Shown piece by piece: positions 7,122-13,688 of a DNA stretch of 17,034 nt (the stretch's first letter is position 1; each line of letters begins with the position of its first letter). The notes under the pieces are model-generated. The model saw only the letters and a list, made by a program, of their open reading frames with translations, made no database searches and was not told the origin of the DNA. The stretch covers positions 1-17,034 of the forward strand of contig JBKQPR010000284.1 of the NCBI GenBank assembly GCA_052144935.1, in the 5' to 3' direction. The position numbers and the translations under genes were made by a program. This stretch comes from JOPF133 sp052144935 (GTDB lineage: Bacteria > Acidobacteriota > Terriglobia > Bryobacterales > Bryobacteraceae).

Positions 7122-9599
7122 TCATTTCTTCCACGCCGTAATTTCCGCCGTCGCCTGCGCCAGTCCCTCCGAAGTCGCCGTCACCGCGATCTTTCCGCTC
7201 TGGCCGGTGGTCGATCTCACAATCAGCAGCGCCAGACCATTGAAGGCCTTGCGACGATCGGCGTGGAACGGCTCTTCGGTGGCCGCGTTGCCGTTGTCCA
7301 CGGCTTCAATGTGGCCGGCCCCGGTCACCTGGAAGCGCACCAGGTTGGCGGCTTCGGGAACCAGGTTGCCGTCTTTGTCCTCAATCCGCACGGTGAGGAA
7401 ACTCAGATCGTCGCCATCGGCCGCGATCGTGCCGTGGTCGGCCGTGAGCTTCACTTTGGCCGGCGCACCGGCCGTGTGTACTTCGTCCACCGCCACCTGC
7501 TTGCCGTTCTGGTAAGCCACCGCTTTCAGCGAACCGGGGGCGTAGGGCACTTGCCACTCGAGCCGGTACTTAGTGAGGAATCTGTGGTCCCGGCTGACGT
7601 TATCTCCTACCGGAATCTCGATCGGCTCGCCGAAGCGCTTCTTGCGGCCCAGCGATTTCCCGTTCAGGAACAACTCCACCTCTTCCGCGTTGGTATAGGC
7701 CATCACGGGGATTGCCTGCCCTTCGCGCCCCGCCCAATTCCAATGCGGCAGCACATGCACCATGGGCTTCTTTGACCACTGGCTCTGGTACAGATAGAAG
7801 CGATCCTTGGGGAACCCGGCCAGGTCCACCATACCGAAATAGGAGCTGCGCGCCGGCCAGTCGGTCTGAACGCTGTCGCGGCCGTTGAAATACGGGGTAG
7901 GCTCGCCGATATAGTCGAAGCCGGTCCACACGAACTCGCCCAGCACATTGGGGAAACGGTCCTGCTGGGCGAATTCCGGGTCGGGGCACATGGCCCAGCT
8001 TGGGGCGATGATGTCATAGCTGCTGAGCTGCAGCGAAGGATGCTTTTCGTATTTCTCGATGGGCAGATGATAGGTGCCGCGCGAGCTCACGCAGGAGGCC
8101 GTTTCCGAGCCGAAAATCACCCAGTTGGGATGCTCCTTCATAATCTGCTCGTAGTGCATGGGCTGGTAGTTGAAGCCGGGCAGATCCACTTCGTCGGCCA
8201 GCTTGTTGCGGATGGCGGCCTGCCAGTTGTTGAATGCCGAGGTGGTGGGCCGCGTGGGATCCTCTTCGTGGAAGAAGCCCGTCAGCCGGTGCGCCATGGC
8301 GGCTCCGTCGGGAGAATTCTGCTCGGGAATCTCGTTGCCGATGCTCCACATGATCACGCTGGGGTGGTTGCGGTCGCGATGCGCCATGTCGCGCACATCG
8401 CGCTCGCTCCATTCGTTAAAGAACTTGCTGTAGCCGTTGGGCACTTTGGGGCGGAGCCACATGTCGAACGACTCGTCCATCACCACCAGCCCCATGCGGT
8501 CGCAGAATTCCAGCAGCTCGGGCGACGGAGGATTGTGGCTCGTGCGAATGGCGTTCACGCCGGCGCCCTTGAGGATCTCGAGCTGCCGCTCGGTGGCCCG
8601 CCGGCTCACGGCCGCCCCCAACGCGCCTAGGTCGTGGTGGTTGCACACGCCCTGTATCTTGTGCGGCTGGCCGTTCAGAAGGAAGCCCTTTTCCTTGTCG
8701 AAGGCGATCGTGCGAATGCCGAACGGCGTCTCGTAACGGTCCACCACTTTCTTGTTTTCGAGCACCTCGCTCACCACCGTGTACATATAAGGATGGTCCA
8801 TATCCCAGCGCTGCGGATAGTTCACGGTGAGCGTAGTGGGCTGTGTCTGGGAGCCGCCCGCCGGGATGGTCACCGCGTTGGTGTTGCGGCTCACCGGCTT
8901 GCCCGCCGCGTCCAGCACCTCGGTCTGCAGCACGACTTCGGCGGCCTTATCGGTGCGGTTGCGCAGTTCGGTCTTGACCGCCACGGAGGCTTTCTCGGCG
9001 GATACCTCGGGCGTCGTCACATAAGTGCCCCAGTGGGCCACGTGCAGCGGTCCGGTGATATCCAGCCAGACGTTGCGGTAGATGCCCGCGCCGGGATACC
9101 AGCGCGACGAGTGGTCTTCGGGAGTGAGCCGCACGGCGATCGTGTTGGCTTCGGCGCCGTAGTGCAGGTCCGGCGTGAGGTCGAAGGAGAAGCCGATATA
9201 TCCGTAAGGGCGCCCGCCGAGTTCGTGGCCATTCAGCCATACGGCGGAGTTGTTCATGGCGCCATCGAACTCGATGCTGATGTACCGCCCCTTGGCCGAG
9301 GCGGGCAGCGTGAAGGCTTTGCGGTACCAGCCCGTGCCGAAGATCGGCAGAGCGCCGGTGTGCGGGTTGAGTTTGGAATCGAACGGCCCTGCGATGGCCC
9401 AATCGTGGGGCAGGCGGACCTCGGCCCACGAGGAGTCCTGGAAATCCGGCTGTTCCGCGCCGGCGGCTTCCCCTTTGAAAAACCGCCAGCCATCGTTGAA
9501 AGCGAGCCGGCGTTGGCTACCCACCGGAACGGCGGTGGCCGCGAACAGCGCCGATCCGATTGCGGCGCACAACAGGGCGCCCGAGAGAGACTTGATCAT
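7122..9599 (-). CDS. Secreted glycoside hydrolase family 2 beta-galactosidase
   Basis: This 825-residue exported enzyme has a signal peptide (1-20), an N-terminal jelly-roll sugar-binding domain (about 30-188, with LPHDWAIAGPF and GWYRKAF), an Ig-like domain (about 189-298), a TIM barrel (about 300-590), a DUF4982-like domain (about 605-690) and a C-terminal Ig-like domain (about 705-822). The GH2 acid/base is E423 in MWSIGNE, and the nucleophile is E499 in IFGSET. NHHDLGALG (320-328) and RTSHNPPSPE (352-361) are family signatures. The layout matches beta-galactosidases of the DUF4982 group that cut terminal beta-galactose from oligo- or polysaccharides; other GH2 activities are possible. The gene is preceded by a 127-base gap holding a dispersed hairpin and has no clear ribosome binding site. 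It starts 56 bases downstream of nothing co-directional except the TA-like pair, so it is probably its own unit. Confidence 0.92.
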   Translation of the reverse strand: MIKSLSGALLCAAIGSALFAATAVPVGSQRRLAFNDGWRFFKGEAAGAEQPDFQDSSWAEVRLPHDWAIAGPFDSKLNPHTGALPIFGTGWYRKAFTLPASAKGRYISIEFDGAMNNSAVWLNGHELGGRPYGYIGFSFDLTPDLHYGAEANTIAVRLTPEDHSSRWYPGAGIYRNVWLDITGPLHVAHWGTYVTTPEVSAEKASVAVKTELRNRTDKAAEVVLQTEVLDAAGKPVSRNTNAVTIPAGGSQTQPTTLTVNYPQRWDMDHPYMYTVVSEVLENKKVVDRYETPFGIRTIAFDKEKGFLLNGQPHKIQGVCNHHDLGALGAAVSRRATERQLEILKGAGVNAIRTSHNPPSPELLEFCDRMGLVVMDESFDMWLRPKVPNGYSKFFNEWSERDVRDMAHRDRNHPSVIMWSIGNEIPEQNSPDGAAMAHRLTGFFHEEDPTRPTTSAFNNWQAAIRNKLADEVDLPGFNYQPMHYEQIMKEHPNWVIFGSETASCVSSRGTYHLPIEKYEKHPSLQLSSYDIIAPSWAMCPDPEFAQQDRFPNVLGEFVWTGFDYIGEPTPYFNGRDSVQTDWPARSSYFGMVDLAGFPKDRFYLYQSQWSKKPMVHVLPHWNWAGREGQAIPVMAYTNAEEVELFLNGKSLGRKKRFGEPIEIPVGDNVSRDHRFLTKYRLEWQVPYAPGSLKAVAYQNGKQVAVDEVHTAGAPAKVKLTADHGTIAADGDDLSFLTVRIEDKDGNLVPEAANLVRFQVTGAGHIEAVDNGNAATEEPFHADRRKAFNGLALLIVRSTTGQSGKIAVTATSEGLAQATAEITAWKK

Positions 9600-9664
9600 A
9601 TGGATACCATCTTAATCTCAAGCGCGGTGGGCGAGTTCATCGTTGCCAGCGCCGCGGGTGCGCT

Positions 9665-9695
9665 TTCCGAGCCGCGACCGTCAGGGAGCGGTCGC
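9665..9695. repeat. Dispersed GC-rich hairpin motif, copy 1
   Basis: TTCCGAGCCGCGACC (9665-9679) is the 15-base core shared with 13627-13641. Here the motif folds into GCGACCG (9674-9680) and CGGTCGC (9689-9695) around an 8-base loop. Its plus-strand reading includes SRDRQGA, a peptide I associate with spurious frames in Solibacter-like genomes. It lies between the beta-galactosidase leader and the DUF5615 stop codon. Confidence 0.65.
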
Positions 9696-9726
9696 CGCCG
9701 CCGCCTCCGAGCCGTCCGTCCCGCAT

Positions 9727-10080
9727 TCAATCGCCGTCCCTTCGACGCTTCGGCGGCAGCGGCATTTCGTTGAGGTCATAGCTTCCCGGTGTTGCCGCAT
9801 CGACTTTGGCCCCTATGGCGGCTCCGTGCCCGCGCACCAGGGGCCAGACATTGGACCCCAGCACGACCAAAGCGAGTTTTCGGCCCGTGAGGTTTTGCTG
9901 GAACCTGATGTTTTGATCGGACGTAACCAGCACGTCGAATCCCGCCGTTTCCGCCGCTCTGAGAAGCTCGCGGTTTTCAAGCTGTGGATACCACTGCATC
10001 TCGACGAAGGTGCGCACCTCATGTTTGGACAGGAAGCGCTGCACGCCAACCGGAACGCTCTTATCAAAAACGATGCGCAA
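9727..10080 (-). CDS. DUF5615 PIN-like protein, probable toxin of a toxin-antitoxin pair
   Basis: This 117-residue protein matches the DUF5615 (Mut7-C/PIN-like) pattern: an N-terminal beta strand with an acidic residue (MRIVFDKSVP, D6), a middle acidic helix (ENRELLRAAE, with E38), then GFDVLVTSDQNIRF (47-60) carrying D49 and D55. Those acidic residues would form a metal-dependent nuclease site if the protein is active. The start ATG at 10080 lies inside the 3' end of the DUF433 gene (17-base overlap), the usual order with the antitoxin first. The tail after about residue 84 is basic and proline-rich (PLPPKRRR) and not part of the core fold as I know it. RNase activity is inferred from the family, not shown. 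Confidence 0.82.
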   Translation of the reverse strand: MRIVFDKSVPVGVQRFLSKHEVRTFVEMQWYPQLENRELLRAAETAGFDVLVTSDQNIRFQQNLTGRKLALVVLGSNVWPLVRGHGAAIGAKVDAATPGSYDLNEMPLPPKRRRDGD

Positions 10081-10300
10081 TACGGTGACTCTTGGCGTAA
10101 GTCAAAATCGCCTCGATATGATCCGGCGGAACCTCAAACTGTTCCGCGATTTCGGCGACGCTCACCCCATAATCGAAGTTATCGACAATCGCGTTGACCG
10201 GCATCCGCGTACCGCGCAGCACGGGAGCGCCGCTCTCGACTCCCGGCTTGACTTCGACGAGCGGGCATTCCGACCAGTCGACTTTTTCCGTCGTAGCCAT
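10064..10300 (-). CDS. DUF433 family antitoxin-like protein
   Basis: This 78-residue protein has the DUF433 signature: a short N-terminal strand, then GVESGAPVLRGTRMPVNAIV (20-39) followed by a winged or helix-turn-helix-like part (GVSVAEIAEQFEVPPDHIEAI, written here in two blocks: GVSVAEIAEQ and FEVPPDHIEAI). DUF433 proteins usually sit directly upstream of a DUF5615 toxin and are thought to neutralise it and repress the operon. That is the arrangement here, with a 17-base overlap. The start at 10300 is supported by AGGAGG seven bases upstream (10308-10313). Confidence 0.85.
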   Translation of the reverse strand: MATTEKVDWSECPLVEVKPGVESGAPVLRGTRMPVNAIVDNFDYGVSVAEIAEQFEVPPDHIEAILTYAKSHRIAHRF

Positions 10301-10307
10301 TTGGCGG

Positions 10308-10323
10308 CCTCCTGTCCCCTATA
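10308..10323 (-). promoter_or_regulatory. Ribosome binding site and possible -10 of the toxin-antitoxin pair
   Basis: On the minus strand AGGAGG (10308-10313) stands seven bases from the ATG and is the best Shine-Dalgarno in the window. TATAGG (10318-10323) just upstream could be a -10 box, which would give a very short leader. No convincing -35 is seen. Confidence 0.45.
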
Positions 10324-10394
10324 CTTTCATGTTTTTGTGCAGAAGGCTAGCAACACCAGCTTCAGTCCGGATTCCAGTCCCTTCCAGGCTCCCC

Positions 10395-12140
10395 CTACTT
10401 CGGGATCTCCACCGTCTGGTTCAGCGCCGCCATCCTCCCGCCCGCTTCCTCGACGACCACGCGCACGCGATATGGGCCTGGCGGCGCGCTCAGTGTCAGG
10501 GCCGCGTTCACCCCGCTGGCCGTCAGCCGCGCGAAAGTCTCCGCCTTCAAGGCCAGATCCATCGCGCCTTCCTTCGCTGCCACCAGGTTGCCGCGCGCAT
10601 CCATCAGCGCCCCGATAAACGCCAGCTTCTGTATCTGCCGCCCATTGCGCGCGGTGAATGGCAGTTTGGCGAGATCCACGTGAATCGTCAGCGAAAGCGT
10701 CGGATCGCCCTTGTCCGTCTTGCCTAGCCGCCCGGTAAGCTCGACCGGAATCTCCGCCAGCGTGTCTGCCGCCATCGCCTCTTGGTCGAGCTGGCGCTGC
10801 GCCCGGTCTGCATCCGCATCTCCCGGTGGCGCGCCCTGTGGGGCCGCAGGCGCAAAGTACCCCGGCCGCGCCTGCACGTGACCGGCAGTGCCCGCCGTCA
10901 GCCGCACTTTGAGCTTGTGATATTTGCCCGCGACGCCTTCCGTGTCGGGCCGGAACGCCAGCAGATAGGTGATCTCGGGAGCGGCGCCGAGTTGATCGAA
11001 TCCGCCCACCAGGTCGTTGCTGTTGTGAAAGAAAAGGCCGCCCGTGCTGGCCGCGAATTCGGCCATCACGGCGTTCAGCGCGTCGTTGCGCGTGCCTGTC
11101 GACGTGGCTTCGAAGATGAACGTGGGGCCCGGCAGCAATGCCGTCTGGGGGTTCTCCCCGAACGGCCGCGCCGGCGGCTCAGACCACAAGCCCTTCGCGT
11201 CGAGCGCATTGATCACGATGCCGCCGTGGATAGCGCGGTCGATGGCGGCATCCCGCGCCGTGTCCAGCATGCCCGACAGAAAGCCGGTGGAGACCATCAG
11301 CAACACGCGCGTCCCCGGCGCCTTCGCCAGCAGCGCCATGGCATTCTCGATGGCATCGAACGAAGTGAGCGAAATCGTGCGCGCCTGCTGCCACGTCTGT
11401 TCCGCTTGCGTCTGCACCTCGGCGGCCACAGGATCGGTCCCCCGCATGGCAAGCGTTGGGGCGGCGGCGCTGCACGCCTTGGCTTCCAGGATGGCGGCGC
11501 CCAGCGCCGCAGGATCTACATGGTTGGCAATCAAGTAAGCTTGATAGGGCGGAATGCGCGGGCACGCCGATAGGCCGTTCTCGGACATGCGCTGGTGCGC
11601 GCGCAGCTTGTCGATGGCGCTGGTGAGCGCGCCGGCATCCGGCGTGAAATCCAGCGTCATACCTTCGGACGCCGCGTAGACCGCGGCACGCGTCCCCGCC
11701 TCGAGGCCGTCCTTGACGAAACGCCTGGCCGCGAACTGCGTGCGCTGCAGTTCGGCTCCGCTCGTGTGCAGATCGTCAAAGAAGAGCACGATGGAGCGCC
11801 GGGTCGCCGCGGGTGGCGCCGTCGCCGCCGGTGCCGCGATCGAATGCGCTGCCGCGCCAGCCGCGGGCACGGAGACGGGCGCAGTCCCGCGCGTCTCCAC
11901 CGAGAAGGCCGCGATGGCGCGCGGCCTGCCCTCGTCGAGAATTTCAAAATCGCCGTGCTTCAGCCCGCCCACTGCGCGGCCGTGCGAGTCGCGCACCACC
12001 ACGTCCAACTGAACCAACTGCGCCTGCGCGGTCAGACGGAGCAGCGGCGGCGTGTAAACGTGCGCGCTGACGCGGACCTCATCCGTCTGTTGCGCCGCGG
12101 CGATGAACGCGCACGCCGCGAGTCCTCCCAACCATCTCAT
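10395..12140 (-). CDS. Secreted VWFA-related acidobacterial domain protein
   Basis: This 581-residue exported protein belongs to the von Willebrand A-like group abundant in Acidobacteriota. A short signal peptide (1-16, AFIAAAQQ) is followed by a beta-rich part (20-85, with LVQLDVVVRDSHGRAV and FEILDEGRPRAI), an Ala/Pro linker (86-113), and the VWFA-like fold from about 115 (IVLFFDDLHTS, a MIDAS-like D-x-x-x-S) to about 395, including VLLMVSTGFLSG and ITYLLAFRPD. An insertion with C193 and C223 could hold a disulfide. The C-terminal half (about 455-581) is a further beta domain. The frame is open upstream to 12329, but ATG at 12140 is chosen because the signal peptide begins there. The function is unknown; the family is thought to mediate extracellular protein interactions. 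Confidence 0.85.
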   Translation of the reverse strand: MRWLGGLAACAFIAAAQQTDEVRVSAHVYTPPLLRLTAQAQLVQLDVVVRDSHGRAVGGLKHGDFEILDEGRPRAIAAFSVETRGTAPVSVPAAGAAAHSIAAPAATAPPAATRRSIVLFFDDLHTSGAELQRTQFAARRFVKDGLEAGTRAAVYAASEGMTLDFTPDAGALTSAIDKLRAHQRMSENGLSACPRIPPYQAYLIANHVDPAALGAAILEAKACSAAAPTLAMRGTDPVAAEVQTQAEQTWQQARTISLTSFDAIENAMALLAKAPGTRVLLMVSTGFLSGMLDTARDAAIDRAIHGGIVINALDAKGLWSEPPARPFGENPQTALLPGPTFIFEATSTGTRNDALNAVMAEFAASTGGLFFHNSNDLVGGFDQLGAAPEITYLLAFRPDTEGVAGKYHKLKVRLTAGTAGHVQARPGYFAPAAPQGAPPGDADADRAQRQLDQEAMAADTLAEIPVELTGRLGKTDKGDPTLSLTIHVDLAKLPFTARNGRQIQKLAFIGALMDARGNLVAAKEGAMDLALKAETFARLTASGVNAALTLSAPPGPYRVRVVVEEAGGRMAALNQTVEIPK

Positions 12141-12197
12141 TGGATTTGAGTATAGTCTACCGGCCCGATGGAAGGCCGCTGCGATACCATGTTGGGC
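12141..12197. promoter_or_regulatory. Short divergent promoter region between the VWFA and sulfatase genes
   Basis: Only 27 to 57 bases separate the two start codons. TATACT (minus, 12149-12154) and TATAGT (plus, 12151-12156) overlap and each match TATAAT at five of six positions. Neither gene shows a Shine-Dalgarno or a good -35, so short or absent leaders are possible. Confidence 0.35.
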
Positions 12198-13568
12198 ATG
12201 TTCTCCCGCAGAGACTTCCTCTCGTCCGCGGCTTCGTCCGTGGCGGCGGCGGGCGCCATGGCGCAGACCCGCGGCCCCGCCCGCAAACCGAATTTCGTCA
12301 TCTTTCTGGCCGACGATCTGGGCTGCCACGATATCGGCGCGTGGGGCGCGACCGATCTGAAGACGCCTAACATCGACGCGCTGGCGGCTTCGGGAGCGCG
12401 CTTTACCAACTGGTACGCGGCGGCGCCGGTCTGCGCGCCCTCGCGCGCATCGCTGCTCACCGGGCGGTATCCCATCCGCGCGGGTGTTCCATCCAACGGG
12501 CCGCCGCTCCGGCCGGGCGAGCAGACCATCGCCGCGCTATTGAAACCGGCGGGTTACGCGACCGGGATCTTCGGCAAGTGGCACCTGGGAGACACGCCCG
12601 ACACGGTCCCCAACGCGCACGGCTTCGACCGGTTCGCCGGTTTCCACGCGGGCTGCATCGACTATTATTCGCATCGTTATTATTGGGGCGAGCCGCGCAC
12701 CGTCAATTATCACGACCTCTGGCGCGACCGTACGGAAACCTTCGAAGACGGCCAGTACGCGACGGAGCTCTTCGCGCGGGAGGCCGCCCAGTTTGTCCGG
12801 GACAATCGCTCGAATCCGTTTTTCCTCTACCTTCCGTTCAACGGTGTGCACTATCCCATGCACGCCCCCAGGAAGTACGTCGACCGCTTCCCCGATCTAC
12901 AGCCGGAGCGCCGCATGTACGCCGCCATGCTGTCGGCGGTCGACGATGGCGTGGGGCTGGTGATGCGCACGCTGCGCGATCTTCACCTTACCGAGAACAC
13001 CCTGGTCTTCTGCTCGGCCGATAACGGCGCCACGCGGGAGCCTCGCGCGGGACTCGGTCAGAAGCCGGCCACAGCCGGCAGCAACTGGCCTTTTCGCGGC
13101 AACAAATTCAGCGCCTTCGATGGCGGCATGCACGTGCCTATGGTGGTGAGCTGGCCGGGCACGATTCCCAAAGGCCAGGTGCTGCGGCAGATCGGGAGTC
13201 ACCTGGATCTTTTGCCCACGCTTTCGACCGCGGCCGGCGTGCCGGCGCCGGCGGACCGCACCATGGATGGCTTCGACGCGCTGCCCATGGCGGTCTCCGG
13301 CGCCCCGTCCACGCACGACGCGATCTTCTGGTCCTCGGGCGGGCAGCTTGCCGTGCGCCGGGGCAACTGGAAGCTGGTGAAGAACGGCCGGATCTTTGAC
13401 GGCACGCCCGATGGCGAAAAGCCGCTAGAGGGCGACGATGCGCTGTTCCTGTCGAACGTCGATGAAGATCCCGGCGAATCGAAGAACCTGCGGCATCAAA
13501 ACCCCGCCGTCGCCGACGAGTTGGAAACCCTGGCACAACGCTGGCTGGAGAGCGTCAAGAATCCCTGA
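12198..13568 (+). CDS. Tat-exported sulfatase, family S1 (arylsulfatase/GalNAc-sulfatase type)
   Basis: With the ATG at 12198 the protein has 456 residues and begins MFSRRDFLSS, a twin-arginine signal ending near residue 22. ATGs at 12168 and 12189 are in frame and cannot be excluded; none has a ribosome binding site. Catalytic features fit a type I formylglycine sulfatase: D39-D40 in FLADDLG, C79 in CAPSR (79-83) to be oxidised to formylglycine, GKWHLG with K127 and H129, H218 in GVHYPMH, metal ligands D275-N276 in SADNG, and K303. It hydrolyses a sulfate ester, probably on a glycan; the substrate is unknown. A maturase (FGE or anSME) is not in this window. The gene faces the ADOP permease and ends 120 bases from its stop. 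Confidence 0.92.
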   Translation: MFSRRDFLSSAASSVAAAGAMAQTRGPARKPNFVIFLADDLGCHDIGAWGATDLKTPNIDALAASGARFTNWYAAAPVCAPSRASLLTGRYPIRAGVPSNGPPLRPGEQTIAALLKPAGYATGIFGKWHLGDTPDTVPNAHGFDRFAGFHAGCIDYYSHRYYWGEPRTVNYHDLWRDRTETFEDGQYATELFAREAAQFVRDNRSNPFFLYLPFNGVHYPMHAPRKYVDRFPDLQPERRMYAAMLSAVDDGVGLVMRTLRDLHLTENTLVFCSADNGATREPRAGLGQKPATAGSNWPFRGNKFSAFDGGMHVPMVVSWPGTIPKGQVLRQIGSHLDLLPTLSTAAGVPAPADRTMDGFDALPMAVSGAPSTHDAIFWSSGGQLAVRRGNWKLVKNGRIFDGTPDGEKPLEGDDALFLSNVDEDPGESKNLRHQNPAVADELETLAQRWLESVKNP

Positions 13569-13626
13569 GGTGGGCAGGCTGGCAGACGCTTTCCCCCAAC
13601 GGCCATTCCGGATAGCAACCAAGCCG

Positions 13627-13686
13627 TTCCGAGCCGCGACCCGTAAGAGCGGTTTTCGCGACCGGCACGATACCTCGCGGTCGCGG
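13627..13686. repeat. Dispersed GC-rich hairpin motif, copy 2, in a convergent gap
   Basis: TTCCGAGCCGCGACC (13627-13641) repeats the core at 9665-9679, followed by a related AGAGCGGT. A further arm CGCGACC (13657-13663) pairs with GGTCGCG (13679-13685), and CCGCGACC (13634-13641 region) could pair with the same arm. The element fills the gap between the sulfatase and the permease stops and could act as a bidirectional transcription stop, though it has only a TTTT at 13653-13656. Confidence 0.55.
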
Positions 13687-13688
13687 AC

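Noticed and set aside
12141..12329. 63-codon upstream extension of the VWFA-like frame.
   Set aside because: It would overlap the sulfatase start on the other strand and bury the signal peptide inside the protein.
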